NCBI GenBank assembly: GCA_021812985.1
Contig: JAKAMG010000006.1
Location: forward strand, 90,001 to 142,268
Length of the DNA stretch: 52,268 nt
From: Bacteroidota bacterium
GTDB taxonomy: Bacteria > Bacteroidota > Ignavibacteria > Kryptoniales > JAKASW01
Direction of reading: 5' to 3'
A program made the position numbers and the translations under genes. This document shows positions 1 to 6,796 of the stretch, piece after piece. Under the pieces are notes generated by a model that worked only from the letters and a program-made list of their open reading frames with translations, did not search any database and was not told the origin of the DNA. Each line of letters opens with the position of its first letter. Positions within the stretch are counted from its first letter, which is position 1.

Positions 1-242
1 GCCTTGAACGGCCCGATGATGGCGGCCCAATAGCTGTTGTTCTTGCCGTAGTCGTTGTATCGCCATTCCGCATGCACTGTACATTTCTTTCTCTCCGGCG
101 CTGAATCGGACACCACAAGCTCGACCATGACACGTTGGCCGAGTTCGATCGGATAACTCCCAATCCAGATGACTACCTTGTCGCCGGGGAACACATCTGC
201 AGGTGTGCGCGGGGCATCGTCCGTGTTATGCCAGATTACCAT
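1..242 (-). CDS. Unidentified protein, N-terminal part only (runs off the window)
   Basis: Reading the minus strand from an ATG at 242 to the window edge gives 80 uninterrupted codons. The product looks like real protein: it has short alternating beta-strand stretches (for example DKVVIWIGSYP, RVMVELVVSD, KKCTVHAEWRYND) and ends near NSYWAAIIGPFK. That pattern suggests a beta-sandwich or carbohydrate-binding type module, but I do not recognise the family. An in-frame stop lies just upstream at 258-260 and there is no clear Shine-Dalgarno sequence, so this could be a 5'-truncated remnant. The opposite-strand ORF over 135-377 is treated as its shadow. Confidence 0.5.
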   Translation of the reverse strand, partial: MVIWHNTDDAPRTPADVFPGDKVVIWIGSYPIELGQRVMVELVVSDSAPERKKCTVHAEWRYNDYGKNNSYWAAIIGPFK

Positions 243-816
243 ATGGTTCGAGTGAGTTTAATTGGGCGTCTTCGCCTTGAGCCTCGCGAGGACATCCGTT
301 CAGCTTTAGTTACCGGTGTGAATACCGGAATAAGGTGGGCTTTGATTGGAAGAGGACTACCAATATTTGCCGCCTGAGCTAAATGCAAGAGGTCCGTCTG
401 TACTCGCATCAAGCCCTCCCTTTTAACTAAATCTACTTCTCACACGACTCAAGCGCAATGCCCGTGCCGAAACGAGAGTTGAAAAACGATGCATCCGGCG
501 GCTTGAGATGTAAGCTCCCGCAGTTTCGGGGCAAAGTGCGGCGCTTCCAAGCGGAGGATTTCCTCACTTCGGATTTTTCGGCGTTGCTCGCTCACATGAG
601 TGAAAATGTGGATGTGATTCAAGTGCCCGCGCAATTTTTGCGTGGGCGGCGCACAGCATTCGCTTGAGTAGCATAGATCGATTCGACAAAATGAACGCTT
701 TCACGCTTTTGAGAATGGCACCGGTCTTGAACCACAATACACAGGGAGGAGCGTTCTCAACTACTAGAAAAACTCTTCTCAAGCTGAGCGAATGTCAAAC
801 CAAACTCTGGTGAGAG
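243..816. other. Gene-poor stretch, no supported feature
   Basis: About 570 bases lie between the partial gene at the left edge and the lipoprotein gene. Only short overlapping ORFs of 60-80 codons occur, on both strands, and none has recognisable motifs or a convincing ribosome binding site. I see no RNA gene, terminator or mobile-element end. It may hold promoters or decayed sequence. Confidence 0.4.
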
Positions 817-1347
817 ATGATGCCGCGAAATACATTTGCAGTTGGAAAGCATAATGATTTCGGATGCGTGGCCGGTGTCCCAATCACCGCACCAGAGTCA
901 TTCGAGATTAATCTGAAAGCTAAACATCGTGGAATCATCCGTCGATGGGGGCTTCTGCCATGGGTCGTTATCTTCCTTTCCCTGTTTTTCGCTTCATGCG
1001 CCTCAGTTTATACCACGGGATCATTTAACATTTCCGGAATATATCCGGAGAAGAGAACCAACGGTTATATACTGAGAATTGAGGCCAAGGAGAAGATTGG
1101 AAGGGTGGAGGCATGGTTCGGCGAGGATAATTGGCTCTATGTTTCAGTCCCCGACACGAGCGTCAACATGGGAGAGCTTAATAAGCTTTCAGATTGCCCG
1201 TTGGTTTCAAAAATGGCGCTCTTCCGCTTTTCCGGGTCGGTTCAGGTCACTCTCCAGTTGAAGGAAAAATTCGACCATGTGAGCGTTTTGAGTTACCCGG
1301 ATGACAACAACGTGTATGTCGTCCTATATCGGTTCAAAGAAGGATGA
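817..1347 (+). CDS. Predicted lipoprotein with AMIN-like beta domain
   Basis: The product is 176 residues. A hydrophobic segment at about residues 46-60 ends in a lipobox-like FAS-C with the putative lipidated Cys at 61, so the mature part is probably anchored in an envelope membrane. The remaining 110 residues are beta-rich. The closing stretch (VQVTLQLKEKFDHV followed by an NNVYVVLYRF end) resembles AMIN domains, which bind envelope or secretin components. ATGs at 817 and 820 follow a GGTGAGAG purine stretch. The 45 residues before the hydrophobic segment are unusually long for a signal peptide, and no other in-frame ATG, GTG or TTG offers a shorter form. The barrel gene follows 37 bases downstream, probably in the same operon. 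The AMIN assignment is by pattern only. Confidence 0.65.
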   Translation: MMPRNTFAVGKHNDFGCVAGVPITAPESFEINLKAKHRGIIRRWGLLPWVVIFLSLFFASCASVYTTGSFNISGIYPEKRTNGYILRIEAKEKIGRVEAWFGEDNWLYVSVPDTSVNMGELNKLSDCPLVSKMALFRFSGSVQVTLQLKEKFDHVSVLSYPDDNNVYVVLYRFKEG

Positions 1348-1384
1348 CAATTTTAAATGATAAACACATTCAAGGAGAATCGTA

Positions 1385-1891
1385 ATGTTGAGATACAGGT
1401 TTCTTTCGGTTGTGGCTTTGGTGTCTCTGTTTCTAGTAAATGTGGCTCCTGCGCAAACCACGGGAGTTGGAATTGGTTTGATTGCGGGAGAGCCGACAGG
1501 GATTAGCGCGAAATTCTGGACATCGAACCAGAATGCGTTGGATTTTGGGATGGGGTGGTCCAACAGTGGTTCCTGGATGCGATTCGGTAACGGGTATGCC
1601 TACTACTACGACCAGAGCAGGTTTGATTTTCACGCGGACTATCTCTGGCACAATTTCCACGCAATCAGGTCGAAAGAGAACTTTCCTCTTTACTATGGAC
1701 TCGGATTCACTCTGGAAAGCGGAAACACAATCCCCACGGCCTTCGGGTTACGTGGAGTCGGAGGAATTGAATGGATTCCTCGGAGCGTCCCGCTCGACAT
1801 ATTCTTTGAATTGGCACCGGTGTTCTACGCCGCACCGAGTTCAGAGTTGACATTTGAAGCGGGGATTGGCGCGCGGTTCTTCTTCCGCTAG
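1385..1891 (+). CDS. Small outer-membrane beta-barrel protein
   Basis: The product is 168 residues. It starts with a clear signal peptide (charged MLRYR, hydrophobic core, APAQ cleavage region near residue 24). The mature part consists of alternating amphipathic strands rich in Gly, Tyr, Phe and Trp and ends in an aromatic ARFFFR-type C-terminus, as in eight-stranded outer-membrane barrels. The start is fixed by AAGGAGAATCGTA directly before the ATG. It lies 37 bases after the AMIN-like lipoprotein gene. I cannot assign a ligand or a specific function. Confidence 0.75.
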   Translation: MLRYRFLSVVALVSLFLVNVAPAQTTGVGIGLIAGEPTGISAKFWTSNQNALDFGMGWSNSGSWMRFGNGYAYYYDQSRFDFHADYLWHNFHAIRSKENFPLYYGLGFTLESGNTIPTAFGLRGVGGIEWIPRSVPLDIFFELAPVFYAAPSSELTFEAGIGARFFFR

Positions 1892-1980
1892 AATGCAAAT
1901 CGGCCGTTCAGCGTCAATTTCGAACATCCGACCAAGCCCAACCCTCATTCCATAAATTTTTTGAAGTTTCCAATATTTGC

Positions 1981-2010
1981 TTGCAATTAACTCAAAAAAG
2001 CTGTTATTTT
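1981..2010 (+). promoter_or_regulatory. Candidate promoter for the deoxyhypusine synthase-like/argJ operon
   Basis: TTGCAA at 1981-1986 and TATTTT at 2005-2010 are separated by 18 bases, giving 4/6 matches to each sigma70 hexamer. Transcription would begin within about ten bases of the start codon, so the mRNA may be nearly leaderless. No good Shine-Dalgarno sequence precedes the gene, which fits. Confidence 0.3.
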
Positions 2011-2025
2011 TGAGCAAAATTGAAT

Positions 2026-3126
2026 ATGGCTAAATCAAAATATCTTATTGGAAAAAAGATTGTTCCCCAGCCCATACCGAAGGGGATAAGAGTAACCGAT
2101 CTGGTCGACAACTACTTCCAGGCCTACAACGCCGCGCGATTGAGGGAGGCTACTCAACTCTTCGCTCAGAAGATGCTCAGCAGTGATGTCACGATAGGGA
2201 TGAGCCTCACCGGGGCGCTAACCCCTGCGGGGCTCGGCGGCTCCTGCGTTGTCCCGCTCATAAAGGCCGGTTTCGTAGACTGGATTGTCTCAACAGGCGC
2301 GAACTTGTATCACGACACGCATTTCGCCATCGGTCACTCTCTTCACAAGGGAAGTCCCTTCGTGGATGACACCGCATTGCGGAAAGAGGGAGTCATACGA
2401 ATTTATGACATACTCTTCGACTATGAGGTCCTCCTTTCAACAGATGCTTTCTTCAGGTACCTGATAAGTCTTCCCGAGTTTCAGAAGGAGATGGGAACGG
2501 CAGAATTTCATTATCGAATTGGGAAATACGTTGCCGCACGTGAGAGGGCGCTTCGGATAAAACACTCTTCGGTTCTCGCGACTGCTTACAAGTACGCTGT
2601 TCCGGTTTATACTTCAAGCCCTGGCGACAGCTCTATCGGAATGAACGTGGCGGCGATGGCACTTGATGGATACAACCTCAAGCTGGACGTGGCCAAGGAT
2701 GTCAACGAGACAGCGGCGATTGTACTGGCGGCGAAAAGAAAAGGAGGGCGAAGCGGAGTCCTCATTTTTGGCGGAGGTTCGCCAAAGAATTTTATGCTGC
2801 AGACTGAACCGCAAATACAGGAAGTCCTCGGGATAGATGAGAAGGGGCATGACTTTTTTGTTCAAATCACTGATGCCAGACCGGATACAGGCGGTCTTTC
2901 CGGGGCAACACCATCGGAGGCGGTCAGTTGGGGCAAAGTCGACCCGTCGAAACTTCCAGACACGGTCGTCGCGTACATCGATTCCACGGTCGCAATGCCT
3001 ATTCTCACCTCATACGCGCTCGCAGCCAGGAGACCGAGGACGCCGAAGAAGCTTTATCACAGGCTCCCCGAGTTGATGGCGTTACTTAAAAAAGAACACG
3101 ATAGGTCGAAGCACAAGCTAAGATGA
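2026..3126 (+). CDS. Deoxyhypusine synthase family protein (possible homospermidine synthase)
   Basis: The product is 366 residues, full length for the deoxyhypusine synthase family, which uses NAD and transfers the aminobutyl group of spermidine. Recognisable elements are the STGANLYHD segment near residue 90, the [12 protein letters not shown]-binding segment near 248, and SEAVSWGK near 297-304, where Lys304 corresponds to the lysine that carries the enzyme-imine intermediate. Bacteria lack eIF5A, the eukaryotic substrate, so bacterial members are thought to make homospermidine or modify other amines. The stop overlaps the argJ start (ATGA), so the two are translationally coupled. An ATG at 2020, two codons upstream, is an alternative start. 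Confidence 0.88.
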   Translation: MAKSKYLIGKKIVPQPIPKGIRVTDLVDNYFQAYNAARLREATQLFAQKMLSSDVTIGMSLTGALTPAGLGGSCVVPLIKAGFVDWIVSTGANLYHDTHFAIGHSLHKGSPFVDDTALRKEGVIRIYDILFDYEVLLSTDAFFRYLISLPEFQKEMGTAEFHYRIGKYVAARERALRIKHSSVLATAYKYAVPVYTSSPGDSSIGMNVAAMALDGYNLKLDVAKDVNETAAIVLAAKRKGGRSGVLIFGGGSPKNFMLQTEPQIQEVLGIDEKGHDFFVQITDARPDTGGLSGATPSEAVSWGKVDPSKLPDTVVAYIDSTVAMPILTSYALAARRPRTPKKLYHRLPELMALLKKEHDRSKHKLR

Positions 3127-4331
3127 AACTGACTTATGATCGCTCGGTGACATTCCCGCAAGGCTTCAAAGCCAACGGGAAAGCTGCCGGCATCAAGGCC
3201 AGCGGCTTGCCTGATCTGGGGATAATTATCAGTGAAGTTCCGGCAGCAACAGCCGCAGTCTTCACTAGCAACCGTTTCAAGGCGGCTCCGGTAACTGTTA
3301 GCAGGGAAAACCTCAAGAAATCGGGCTCGAAGTCCAGGGCTATAATTGTAAACAGCGGTTGCGCCAACGCCCTGACTGGAAAGAATGGCTTGAAGGCAGC
3401 CGAGAAGACCGTCAGCGAAGTGGCGAGGCATCTCAAGATTCCAAAGGGAGAGGTCCTTGTGGCCTCGACGGGAGTCATCGGAAGGCAATTGCCGCTGGAT
3501 GCGATCGTCGGCTCCATACCGGACTTGATAGCCGGATTGAAGTCGGAAGCGGATAATGTATTTCCGCAGAGCATCATGACAACCGACAAGTTTCCCAAAC
3601 AGGTGTCGACGGAGGTCTCGCTCTCGAAAGGGAAGACCTTCAGAATCGGTGCTACCGCAAAAGGGGCAGGGATGATCCATCCCAATATGGCGACGATGCT
3701 TTGCTTTGTGACGACGGATGCGAGGATTGCCGGGAAGAAACTGCAGGCAGCTCTTGACTATGGAGTTGCCAGGTCGTTCAACGCGATAACCGTGGATGGC
3801 GACACGAGCACGAATGACAGTGTCTTTCTGATGGCCAACGGCGCATCGGGAACGGAAATCGCAACTTCTTCGGAATATGAGCTTTTCCGAGAGGCGCTGA
3901 CGGAAGTTCTCGCGGAATTGGCTAAGATGATTGTCAGAGACGGGGAGGGTGCGACTCGTTTTGTTAGTTTGAAGATTCAGGACGCGGCAAATTTCAGAGA
4001 AGCCGTGACGGCCGGCAGGATCATAAGCGTTTCACCGCTTGTGAAGACGGCGATATTTGGTGGAGATCCCAACTGGGGAAGAATTATTTCTGCCCTCGGC
4101 AATTCGGACATAAAGTTCGATCCTGGCAAAATCGAGCTGAAAATCGGCGCGATAGCCGTTTTCCGAAGGGGCGAACCGCTGAAAGTCGACTTGAAGGAAC
4201 TCGAGAAGGCCTTCATGGGAAAGGAGATCGAGTTGACGATCAGGCTTAACGCCGGGAAAGAATCCGCGCAGGTCTACACTTGCGACCTGAGCTACGATTA
4301 TGTGAAAATAAACGGTGAGTACACCACCTAG
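3123..4331 (+). CDS. argJ: Bifunctional ornithine acetyltransferase / N-acetylglutamate synthase
   Basis: The product is 402 residues, normal for ArgJ. The enzyme recycles the acetyl group from N-acetylornithine to glutamate in arginine synthesis. It is a self-cleaving Ntn-type protein: the signature [13 protein letters not shown] is present, with the scissile bond expected between Ala190 and Thr191 and Thr191 becoming the nucleophile. GGDPNWGRI near residue 320 is also conserved. Translation begins inside the stop of the preceding deoxyhypusine-synthase-like gene (ATGA), which links ornithine supply with polyamine-type chemistry. No other arginine genes are in the window. Confidence 0.96.
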   Translation: MKLTYDRSVTFPQGFKANGKAAGIKASGLPDLGIIISEVPAATAAVFTSNRFKAAPVTVSRENLKKSGSKSRAIIVNSGCANALTGKNGLKAAEKTVSEVARHLKIPKGEVLVASTGVIGRQLPLDAIVGSIPDLIAGLKSEADNVFPQSIMTTDKFPKQVSTEVSLSKGKTFRIGATAKGAGMIHPNMATMLCFVTTDARIAGKKLQAALDYGVARSFNAITVDGDTSTNDSVFLMANGASGTEIATSSEYELFREALTEVLAELAKMIVRDGEGATRFVSLKIQDAANFREAVTAGRIISVSPLVKTAIFGGDPNWGRIISALGNSDIKFDPGKIELKIGAIAVFRRGEPLKVDLKELEKAFMGKEIELTIRLNAGKESAQVYTCDLSYDYVKINGEYTT

Positions 4332-4362
4332 GTCAAACAACAAACTAAACAAGGAGTCAGGT

Positions 4363-4554
4363 ATGGGAAAGTACGAAGAACTTCATCAGCTCGTCAGCAG
4401 CTTTGAAGCTGATTTTCGTAAGTTCTACGAGAAGCAGAACAAGGCCGCCGGCACCAGAGTCCGCAAGCACATGGGAGAACTGAAGAAATTCGCCCAACAG
4501 ATTCGCCAAGAGGTGCAGGAGGTGAAATTGAAGATGAAGGAAGAGGGTAAGTAA
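4363..4554 (+). CDS. Histone H1-like (Hc1-type) small basic protein
   Basis: The product is 63 residues, Lys-rich and predicted fully helical (MGKYEELHQLVSSFEADF start, then NKAAGTRVRKHMGELKKFAQ). It matches the short Hc1-like proteins common in the Bacteroidota/Ignavibacteria group and related to chlamydial Hc1, which bind DNA and compact the nucleoid. AAGGAG at 4351-4356, six bases before the ATG at 4363, fixes the start. A longer in-frame extension to 4315 overlaps argJ and is not needed. It sits 31 bases after argJ and before a hairpin terminator. Confidence 0.85.
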   Translation: MGKYEELHQLVSSFEADFRKFYEKQNKAAGTRVRKHMGELKKFAQQIRQEVQEVKLKMKEEGK

Positions 4555-4564
4555 GGACTTTTGA

Positions 4565-4593
4565 ATACTCCCCTCGCTTGTCGAGGGGAGTAT
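4565..4593. terminator. Perfect 12-bp hairpin between convergent genes
   Basis: ATACTCCCCTCG at 4565-4576 pairs perfectly with CGAGGGGAGTAT at 4582-4593 around a CTTGT loop. It sits 10 bases after the Hc1-like gene and faces the convergent receiver gene. There is no strong T-run on either side, so it may act as a weak bidirectional terminator or an RNA 3'-end stabiliser. Confidence 0.6.
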
Positions 4594-4652
4594 CTCTGCA
4601 ATTCAGGGATTGCAGGCACCAAAACGGGTGACGTGGCGGCGCAGAGGGAGCG

Positions 4653-5336
4653 TCATTCTTTTTTCTTGTGTATGTTTATCATGTTCAGCTTGTCTACGTA
4701 GCTCGTGCTCTCGGGATCTTTCAGCTCGACAAACTTCTTTGCTATTTCCTTCAGCCTGTCAGCGGTTTCGGCGATGAGCTGAATCCCCTTCTCCAGCTTG
4801 TCATACTCCTTTTGCTTTATCGATTTACGCATAAGATCCAACGCAAGGTAAATCACGTTTAGGGGATTGTTTATCTCGTGCCCCACGGTAGCGGCCATTT
4901 CCAGCAGCGCGACGCGCCGGCTGAGTTGTTCGATTTCGGAGTGAAGTCTTCTTACCCTCATGCCGCTCTCAACTCTGGCAAGTATCTCCTGATGAGGCGC
5001 CGGTTTGGTTATGTAGTCGTCGGCACCCGCCTGCAGTCCTCTGACCCTGTCCTTTATGTCTCCCTTCGCCGTGAGAAGTATGATGTGTATGAATCTAAAC
5101 TCCGGATCGTTTCTCACCCACTTAGCAAGCTGTTCTCCGTCCATCTCGGGCATCATCCAGTCTATCAGCATGACGTCTGGTTTGAAGTCCTTCGTCGCCT
5201 GAATTGCCTCGCGACCGTTGCCCGCCTCTCTTATCTCATAGCCTGCTTTGCTGAGGACCCTGTTAAGGATCATTCTGGCATTTGCATCGTCGTCCACCAA
5301 CAAGACTTTGGAACTCAAGTTTCCTCCTTCGGCCAT
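4653..5336 (-). CDS. Receiver protein with C-terminal histidine-kinase H-box helix, no ATPase domain
   Basis: The product is 227 residues. Residues 9-125 form a response-regulator receiver domain: acidic DDD at 15-17, phospho-acceptor Asp59 in MLIDW, Thr89 and Lys111 are all present. Residues 130-205 form a helical region with GHEINNPLN (His153), the H-box of a DHp dimerisation/phosphotransfer domain. No N, G1 or G2 boxes follow, and the gene ends at a hairpin, so this looks like a complete short protein rather than a broken kinase. It overlaps the upstream kinase gene by about 22 bases. It probably works with that kinase, either as a phosphate shuttle or as its output; this is inferred from context. 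Confidence 0.85.
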   Translation of the reverse strand: MAEGGNLSSKVLLVDDDANARMILNRVLSKAGYEIREAGNGREAIQATKDFKPDVMLIDWMMPEMDGEQLAKWVRNDPEFRFIHIILLTAKGDIKDRVRGLQAGADDYITKPAPHQEILARVESGMRVRRLHSEIEQLSRRVALLEMAATVGHEINNPLNVIYLALDLMRKSIKQKEYDKLEKGIQLIAETADRLKEIAKKFVELKDPESTSYVDKLNMINIHKKKE

Positions 5337-6496
5337 TTCGGGATCGTGAAGAAGACAGTTGTCCCGAGCCCCGTTCCTTTGCTCTCAACGTCAATGTGTC
5401 CGCCCATCATTTCGACGAGGTGTTTCGAGATGACGAGACCGAGTCCGCTTCCGCCGAATCTTCTCGTCGCGCTTCCGTCAAGCTGAATGAACTTCTGAAA
5501 GAGCTTGTCGTATTTGTCTTTCGGGATACCTATACCGGTGTCCGTTATCCGAAACTCGATCTGTCCGTCACGGGAGACGGCGGAGACGCTGACGCCCCCT
5601 TCGGATGTGAATTTTATGGCGTTGCCCGCGAGGTTAATTAGAACCTGTTTTAACTTGCGCACATCTGCCGCGCCGTATACAGGGTTCTCGCCCGCCGCAA
5701 CTTCGAGGTTCAAGCCCTTTTCATCCGCCTGCACTTTGAAAGTCTCATAGACCTGGTCGAGCAGCTCGTTCACATAGACCTTTTCGATCTGAATCTGCAT
5801 CTTGCCTGACTCTATCCTCGATATATCAAGGAGATCGTTTATGACATTAAGCAGATGGTAGGAGCTCTCGAGCGCGTTGCGAGTGAATATCTTGAGCTCC
5901 TCTACGCTTTCGTAGTACCCTTCGGTTATGAGCGTGAGGAAGCCTATGATCGAATTCAGCGGGGTGCGTAGCTCGTGCGACGTGTTCGCGAGAAATTCAT
6001 CCTTGAGTTGATTGACTTCCAATAGGTGTCTGTTCAGCTTCTCCAACTCCTCGTACCTGTGCATGTCCTTCCCGAGGATGCCGCTTATTGTAGGTCCCGA
6101 TGCTTCGCCGGCAAGAGAGACGATGCCGCCGATCGCCTTACCACCATCCGCCGTCGAGAGTAAGGTAACCTTCTCCTCAACTTCAAGCGTATTACCCTCT
6201 CGGGTAACAATCTCGTAGCGAATCGAAGCAGGCAGAGAACCTGACGCCGCCCTTGCTCTGAACTTGCGGAGTGGGACTCTGTCTCTTCTGCTGACGACGT
6301 CGCTCCTAAAGAAATCTCCCCTCATGAAGTCTGTGACGGGGAAGCCTGTCAGTTTCTCGAAACCTCCGATGCAGTTCAGCGGGCGAAATTCTGAGGATGT
6401 CACCTGCGCGACGTACATGAACCCCGGGATCTGTCCTGAGAGGGCAGACCAATCGGGTTGTGTGCCACTTTCCTCGCTGTATTTAGAATTCCTCAA
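5315..6496 (-). CDS. PAS-domain sensor histidine kinase
   Basis: The product is 393 residues with no membrane segments, so it is cytoplasmic. Residues 15-130 look like a PAS/PAC sensor with a two-component PAS-type N-terminus. The DHp domain carries SHELRTPLN with the phospho-accepting His174. The HATPase_c domain has the N-box (GNAIKF, Asn292), G1 DTGIGIP (319-325) and G2 GGSGLGL (348-354), so it should be an active kinase. The start is a TTG at 6496, the only reasonable one; the next Met is inside the PAS domain. It overlaps the receiver/H-box gene downstream, its likely partner. The ligand of the PAS domain cannot be told from sequence. Confidence 0.93.
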   Translation of the reverse strand: MRNSKYSEESGTQPDWSALSGQIPGFMYVAQVTSSEFRPLNCIGGFEKLTGFPVTDFMRGDFFRSDVVSRRDRVPLRKFRARAASGSLPASIRYEIVTREGNTLEVEEKVTLLSTADGGKAIGGIVSLAGEASGPTISGILGKDMHRYEELEKLNRHLLEVNQLKDEFLANTSHELRTPLNSIIGFLTLITEGYYESVEELKIFTRNALESSYHLLNVINDLLDISRIESGKMQIQIEKVYVNELLDQVYETFKVQADEKGLNLEVAAGENPVYGAADVRKLKQVLINLAGNAIKFTSEGGVSVSAVSRDGQIEFRITDTGIGIPKDKYDKLFQKFIQLDGSATRRFGGSGLGLVISKHLVEMMGGHIDVESKGTGLGTTVFFTIPKWPKEET

Positions 6497-6796
6497 TTTC
6501 GGCTTCGGCTGTTTGTTATATAATGTTCCATTTCTTTATTCGGAATTCCTGCGGAATTCTTTAACTCGCCCTTCCGAATGAGGGAAGCGGCAAGTGAATA
6601 CGCTCCATGCGACCAATATCTGCTCCCACATGAAAGGAACAGCTGAAGAAGAGCTTTTCTGCATCAGTGATGCAAACGGCTTCCATGGAAAACTCTCTTT
6701 TTGCCGCCTTGTCCGGCTTCACGCCGTTCAGCGACCGTATTGATTGTGCCGGCAAATTTTTAAATAATCAGGCTTCCGGGGGCGGAATCGATAGTA
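6497..6796. other. 300-base intergenic gap upstream of the kinase
   Basis: The gap lies between the end of the DUF4175 gene and the start of the kinase gene, both on the minus strand. Besides the kinase promoter region it holds a perfect small palindrome, GCATCAGTGATGC, at 6661-6673, and a 64-codon minus-strand ORF (6561-6755) without recognisable motifs that I do not accept as a gene. Confidence 0.4.
6515..6559 (-). promoter_or_regulatory. Candidate kinase promoter with direct-repeat operator
   Basis: On the minus strand two exact copies of GAATTCCG (plus-strand CGGAATTC at 6541-6548 and 6552-6559) are spaced 11 bases start to start, one helical turn. They lie just upstream of an AT-rich TATATAAC element (6515-6522), 19-26 bases before the TTG start of the histidine kinase. 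The arrangement resembles a tandem operator overlapping a -35 region. Confidence 0.35.

Noticed and set aside
135-377. 80-codon plus-strand ORF
   Set aside because: It lies antisense to the better-looking partial minus-strand gene, has no recognisable motif and no convincing ribosome binding site.
716-731. Sigma54-like TGGCAC-N5-TTGAA
   Set aside because: The essential -12 GC is GA here, and no activator site or enhancer-dependent gene context supports it.
449-782. Short overlapping ORFs on both strands (449-634, 458-667, 564-782)
   Set aside because: Low-complexity translations without motifs, overlapping each other on opposite strands.
6561-6755. 64-codon minus-strand ORF upstream of the kinase
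   Set aside because: No motif or ribosome binding site; it lies partly over the promoter region.
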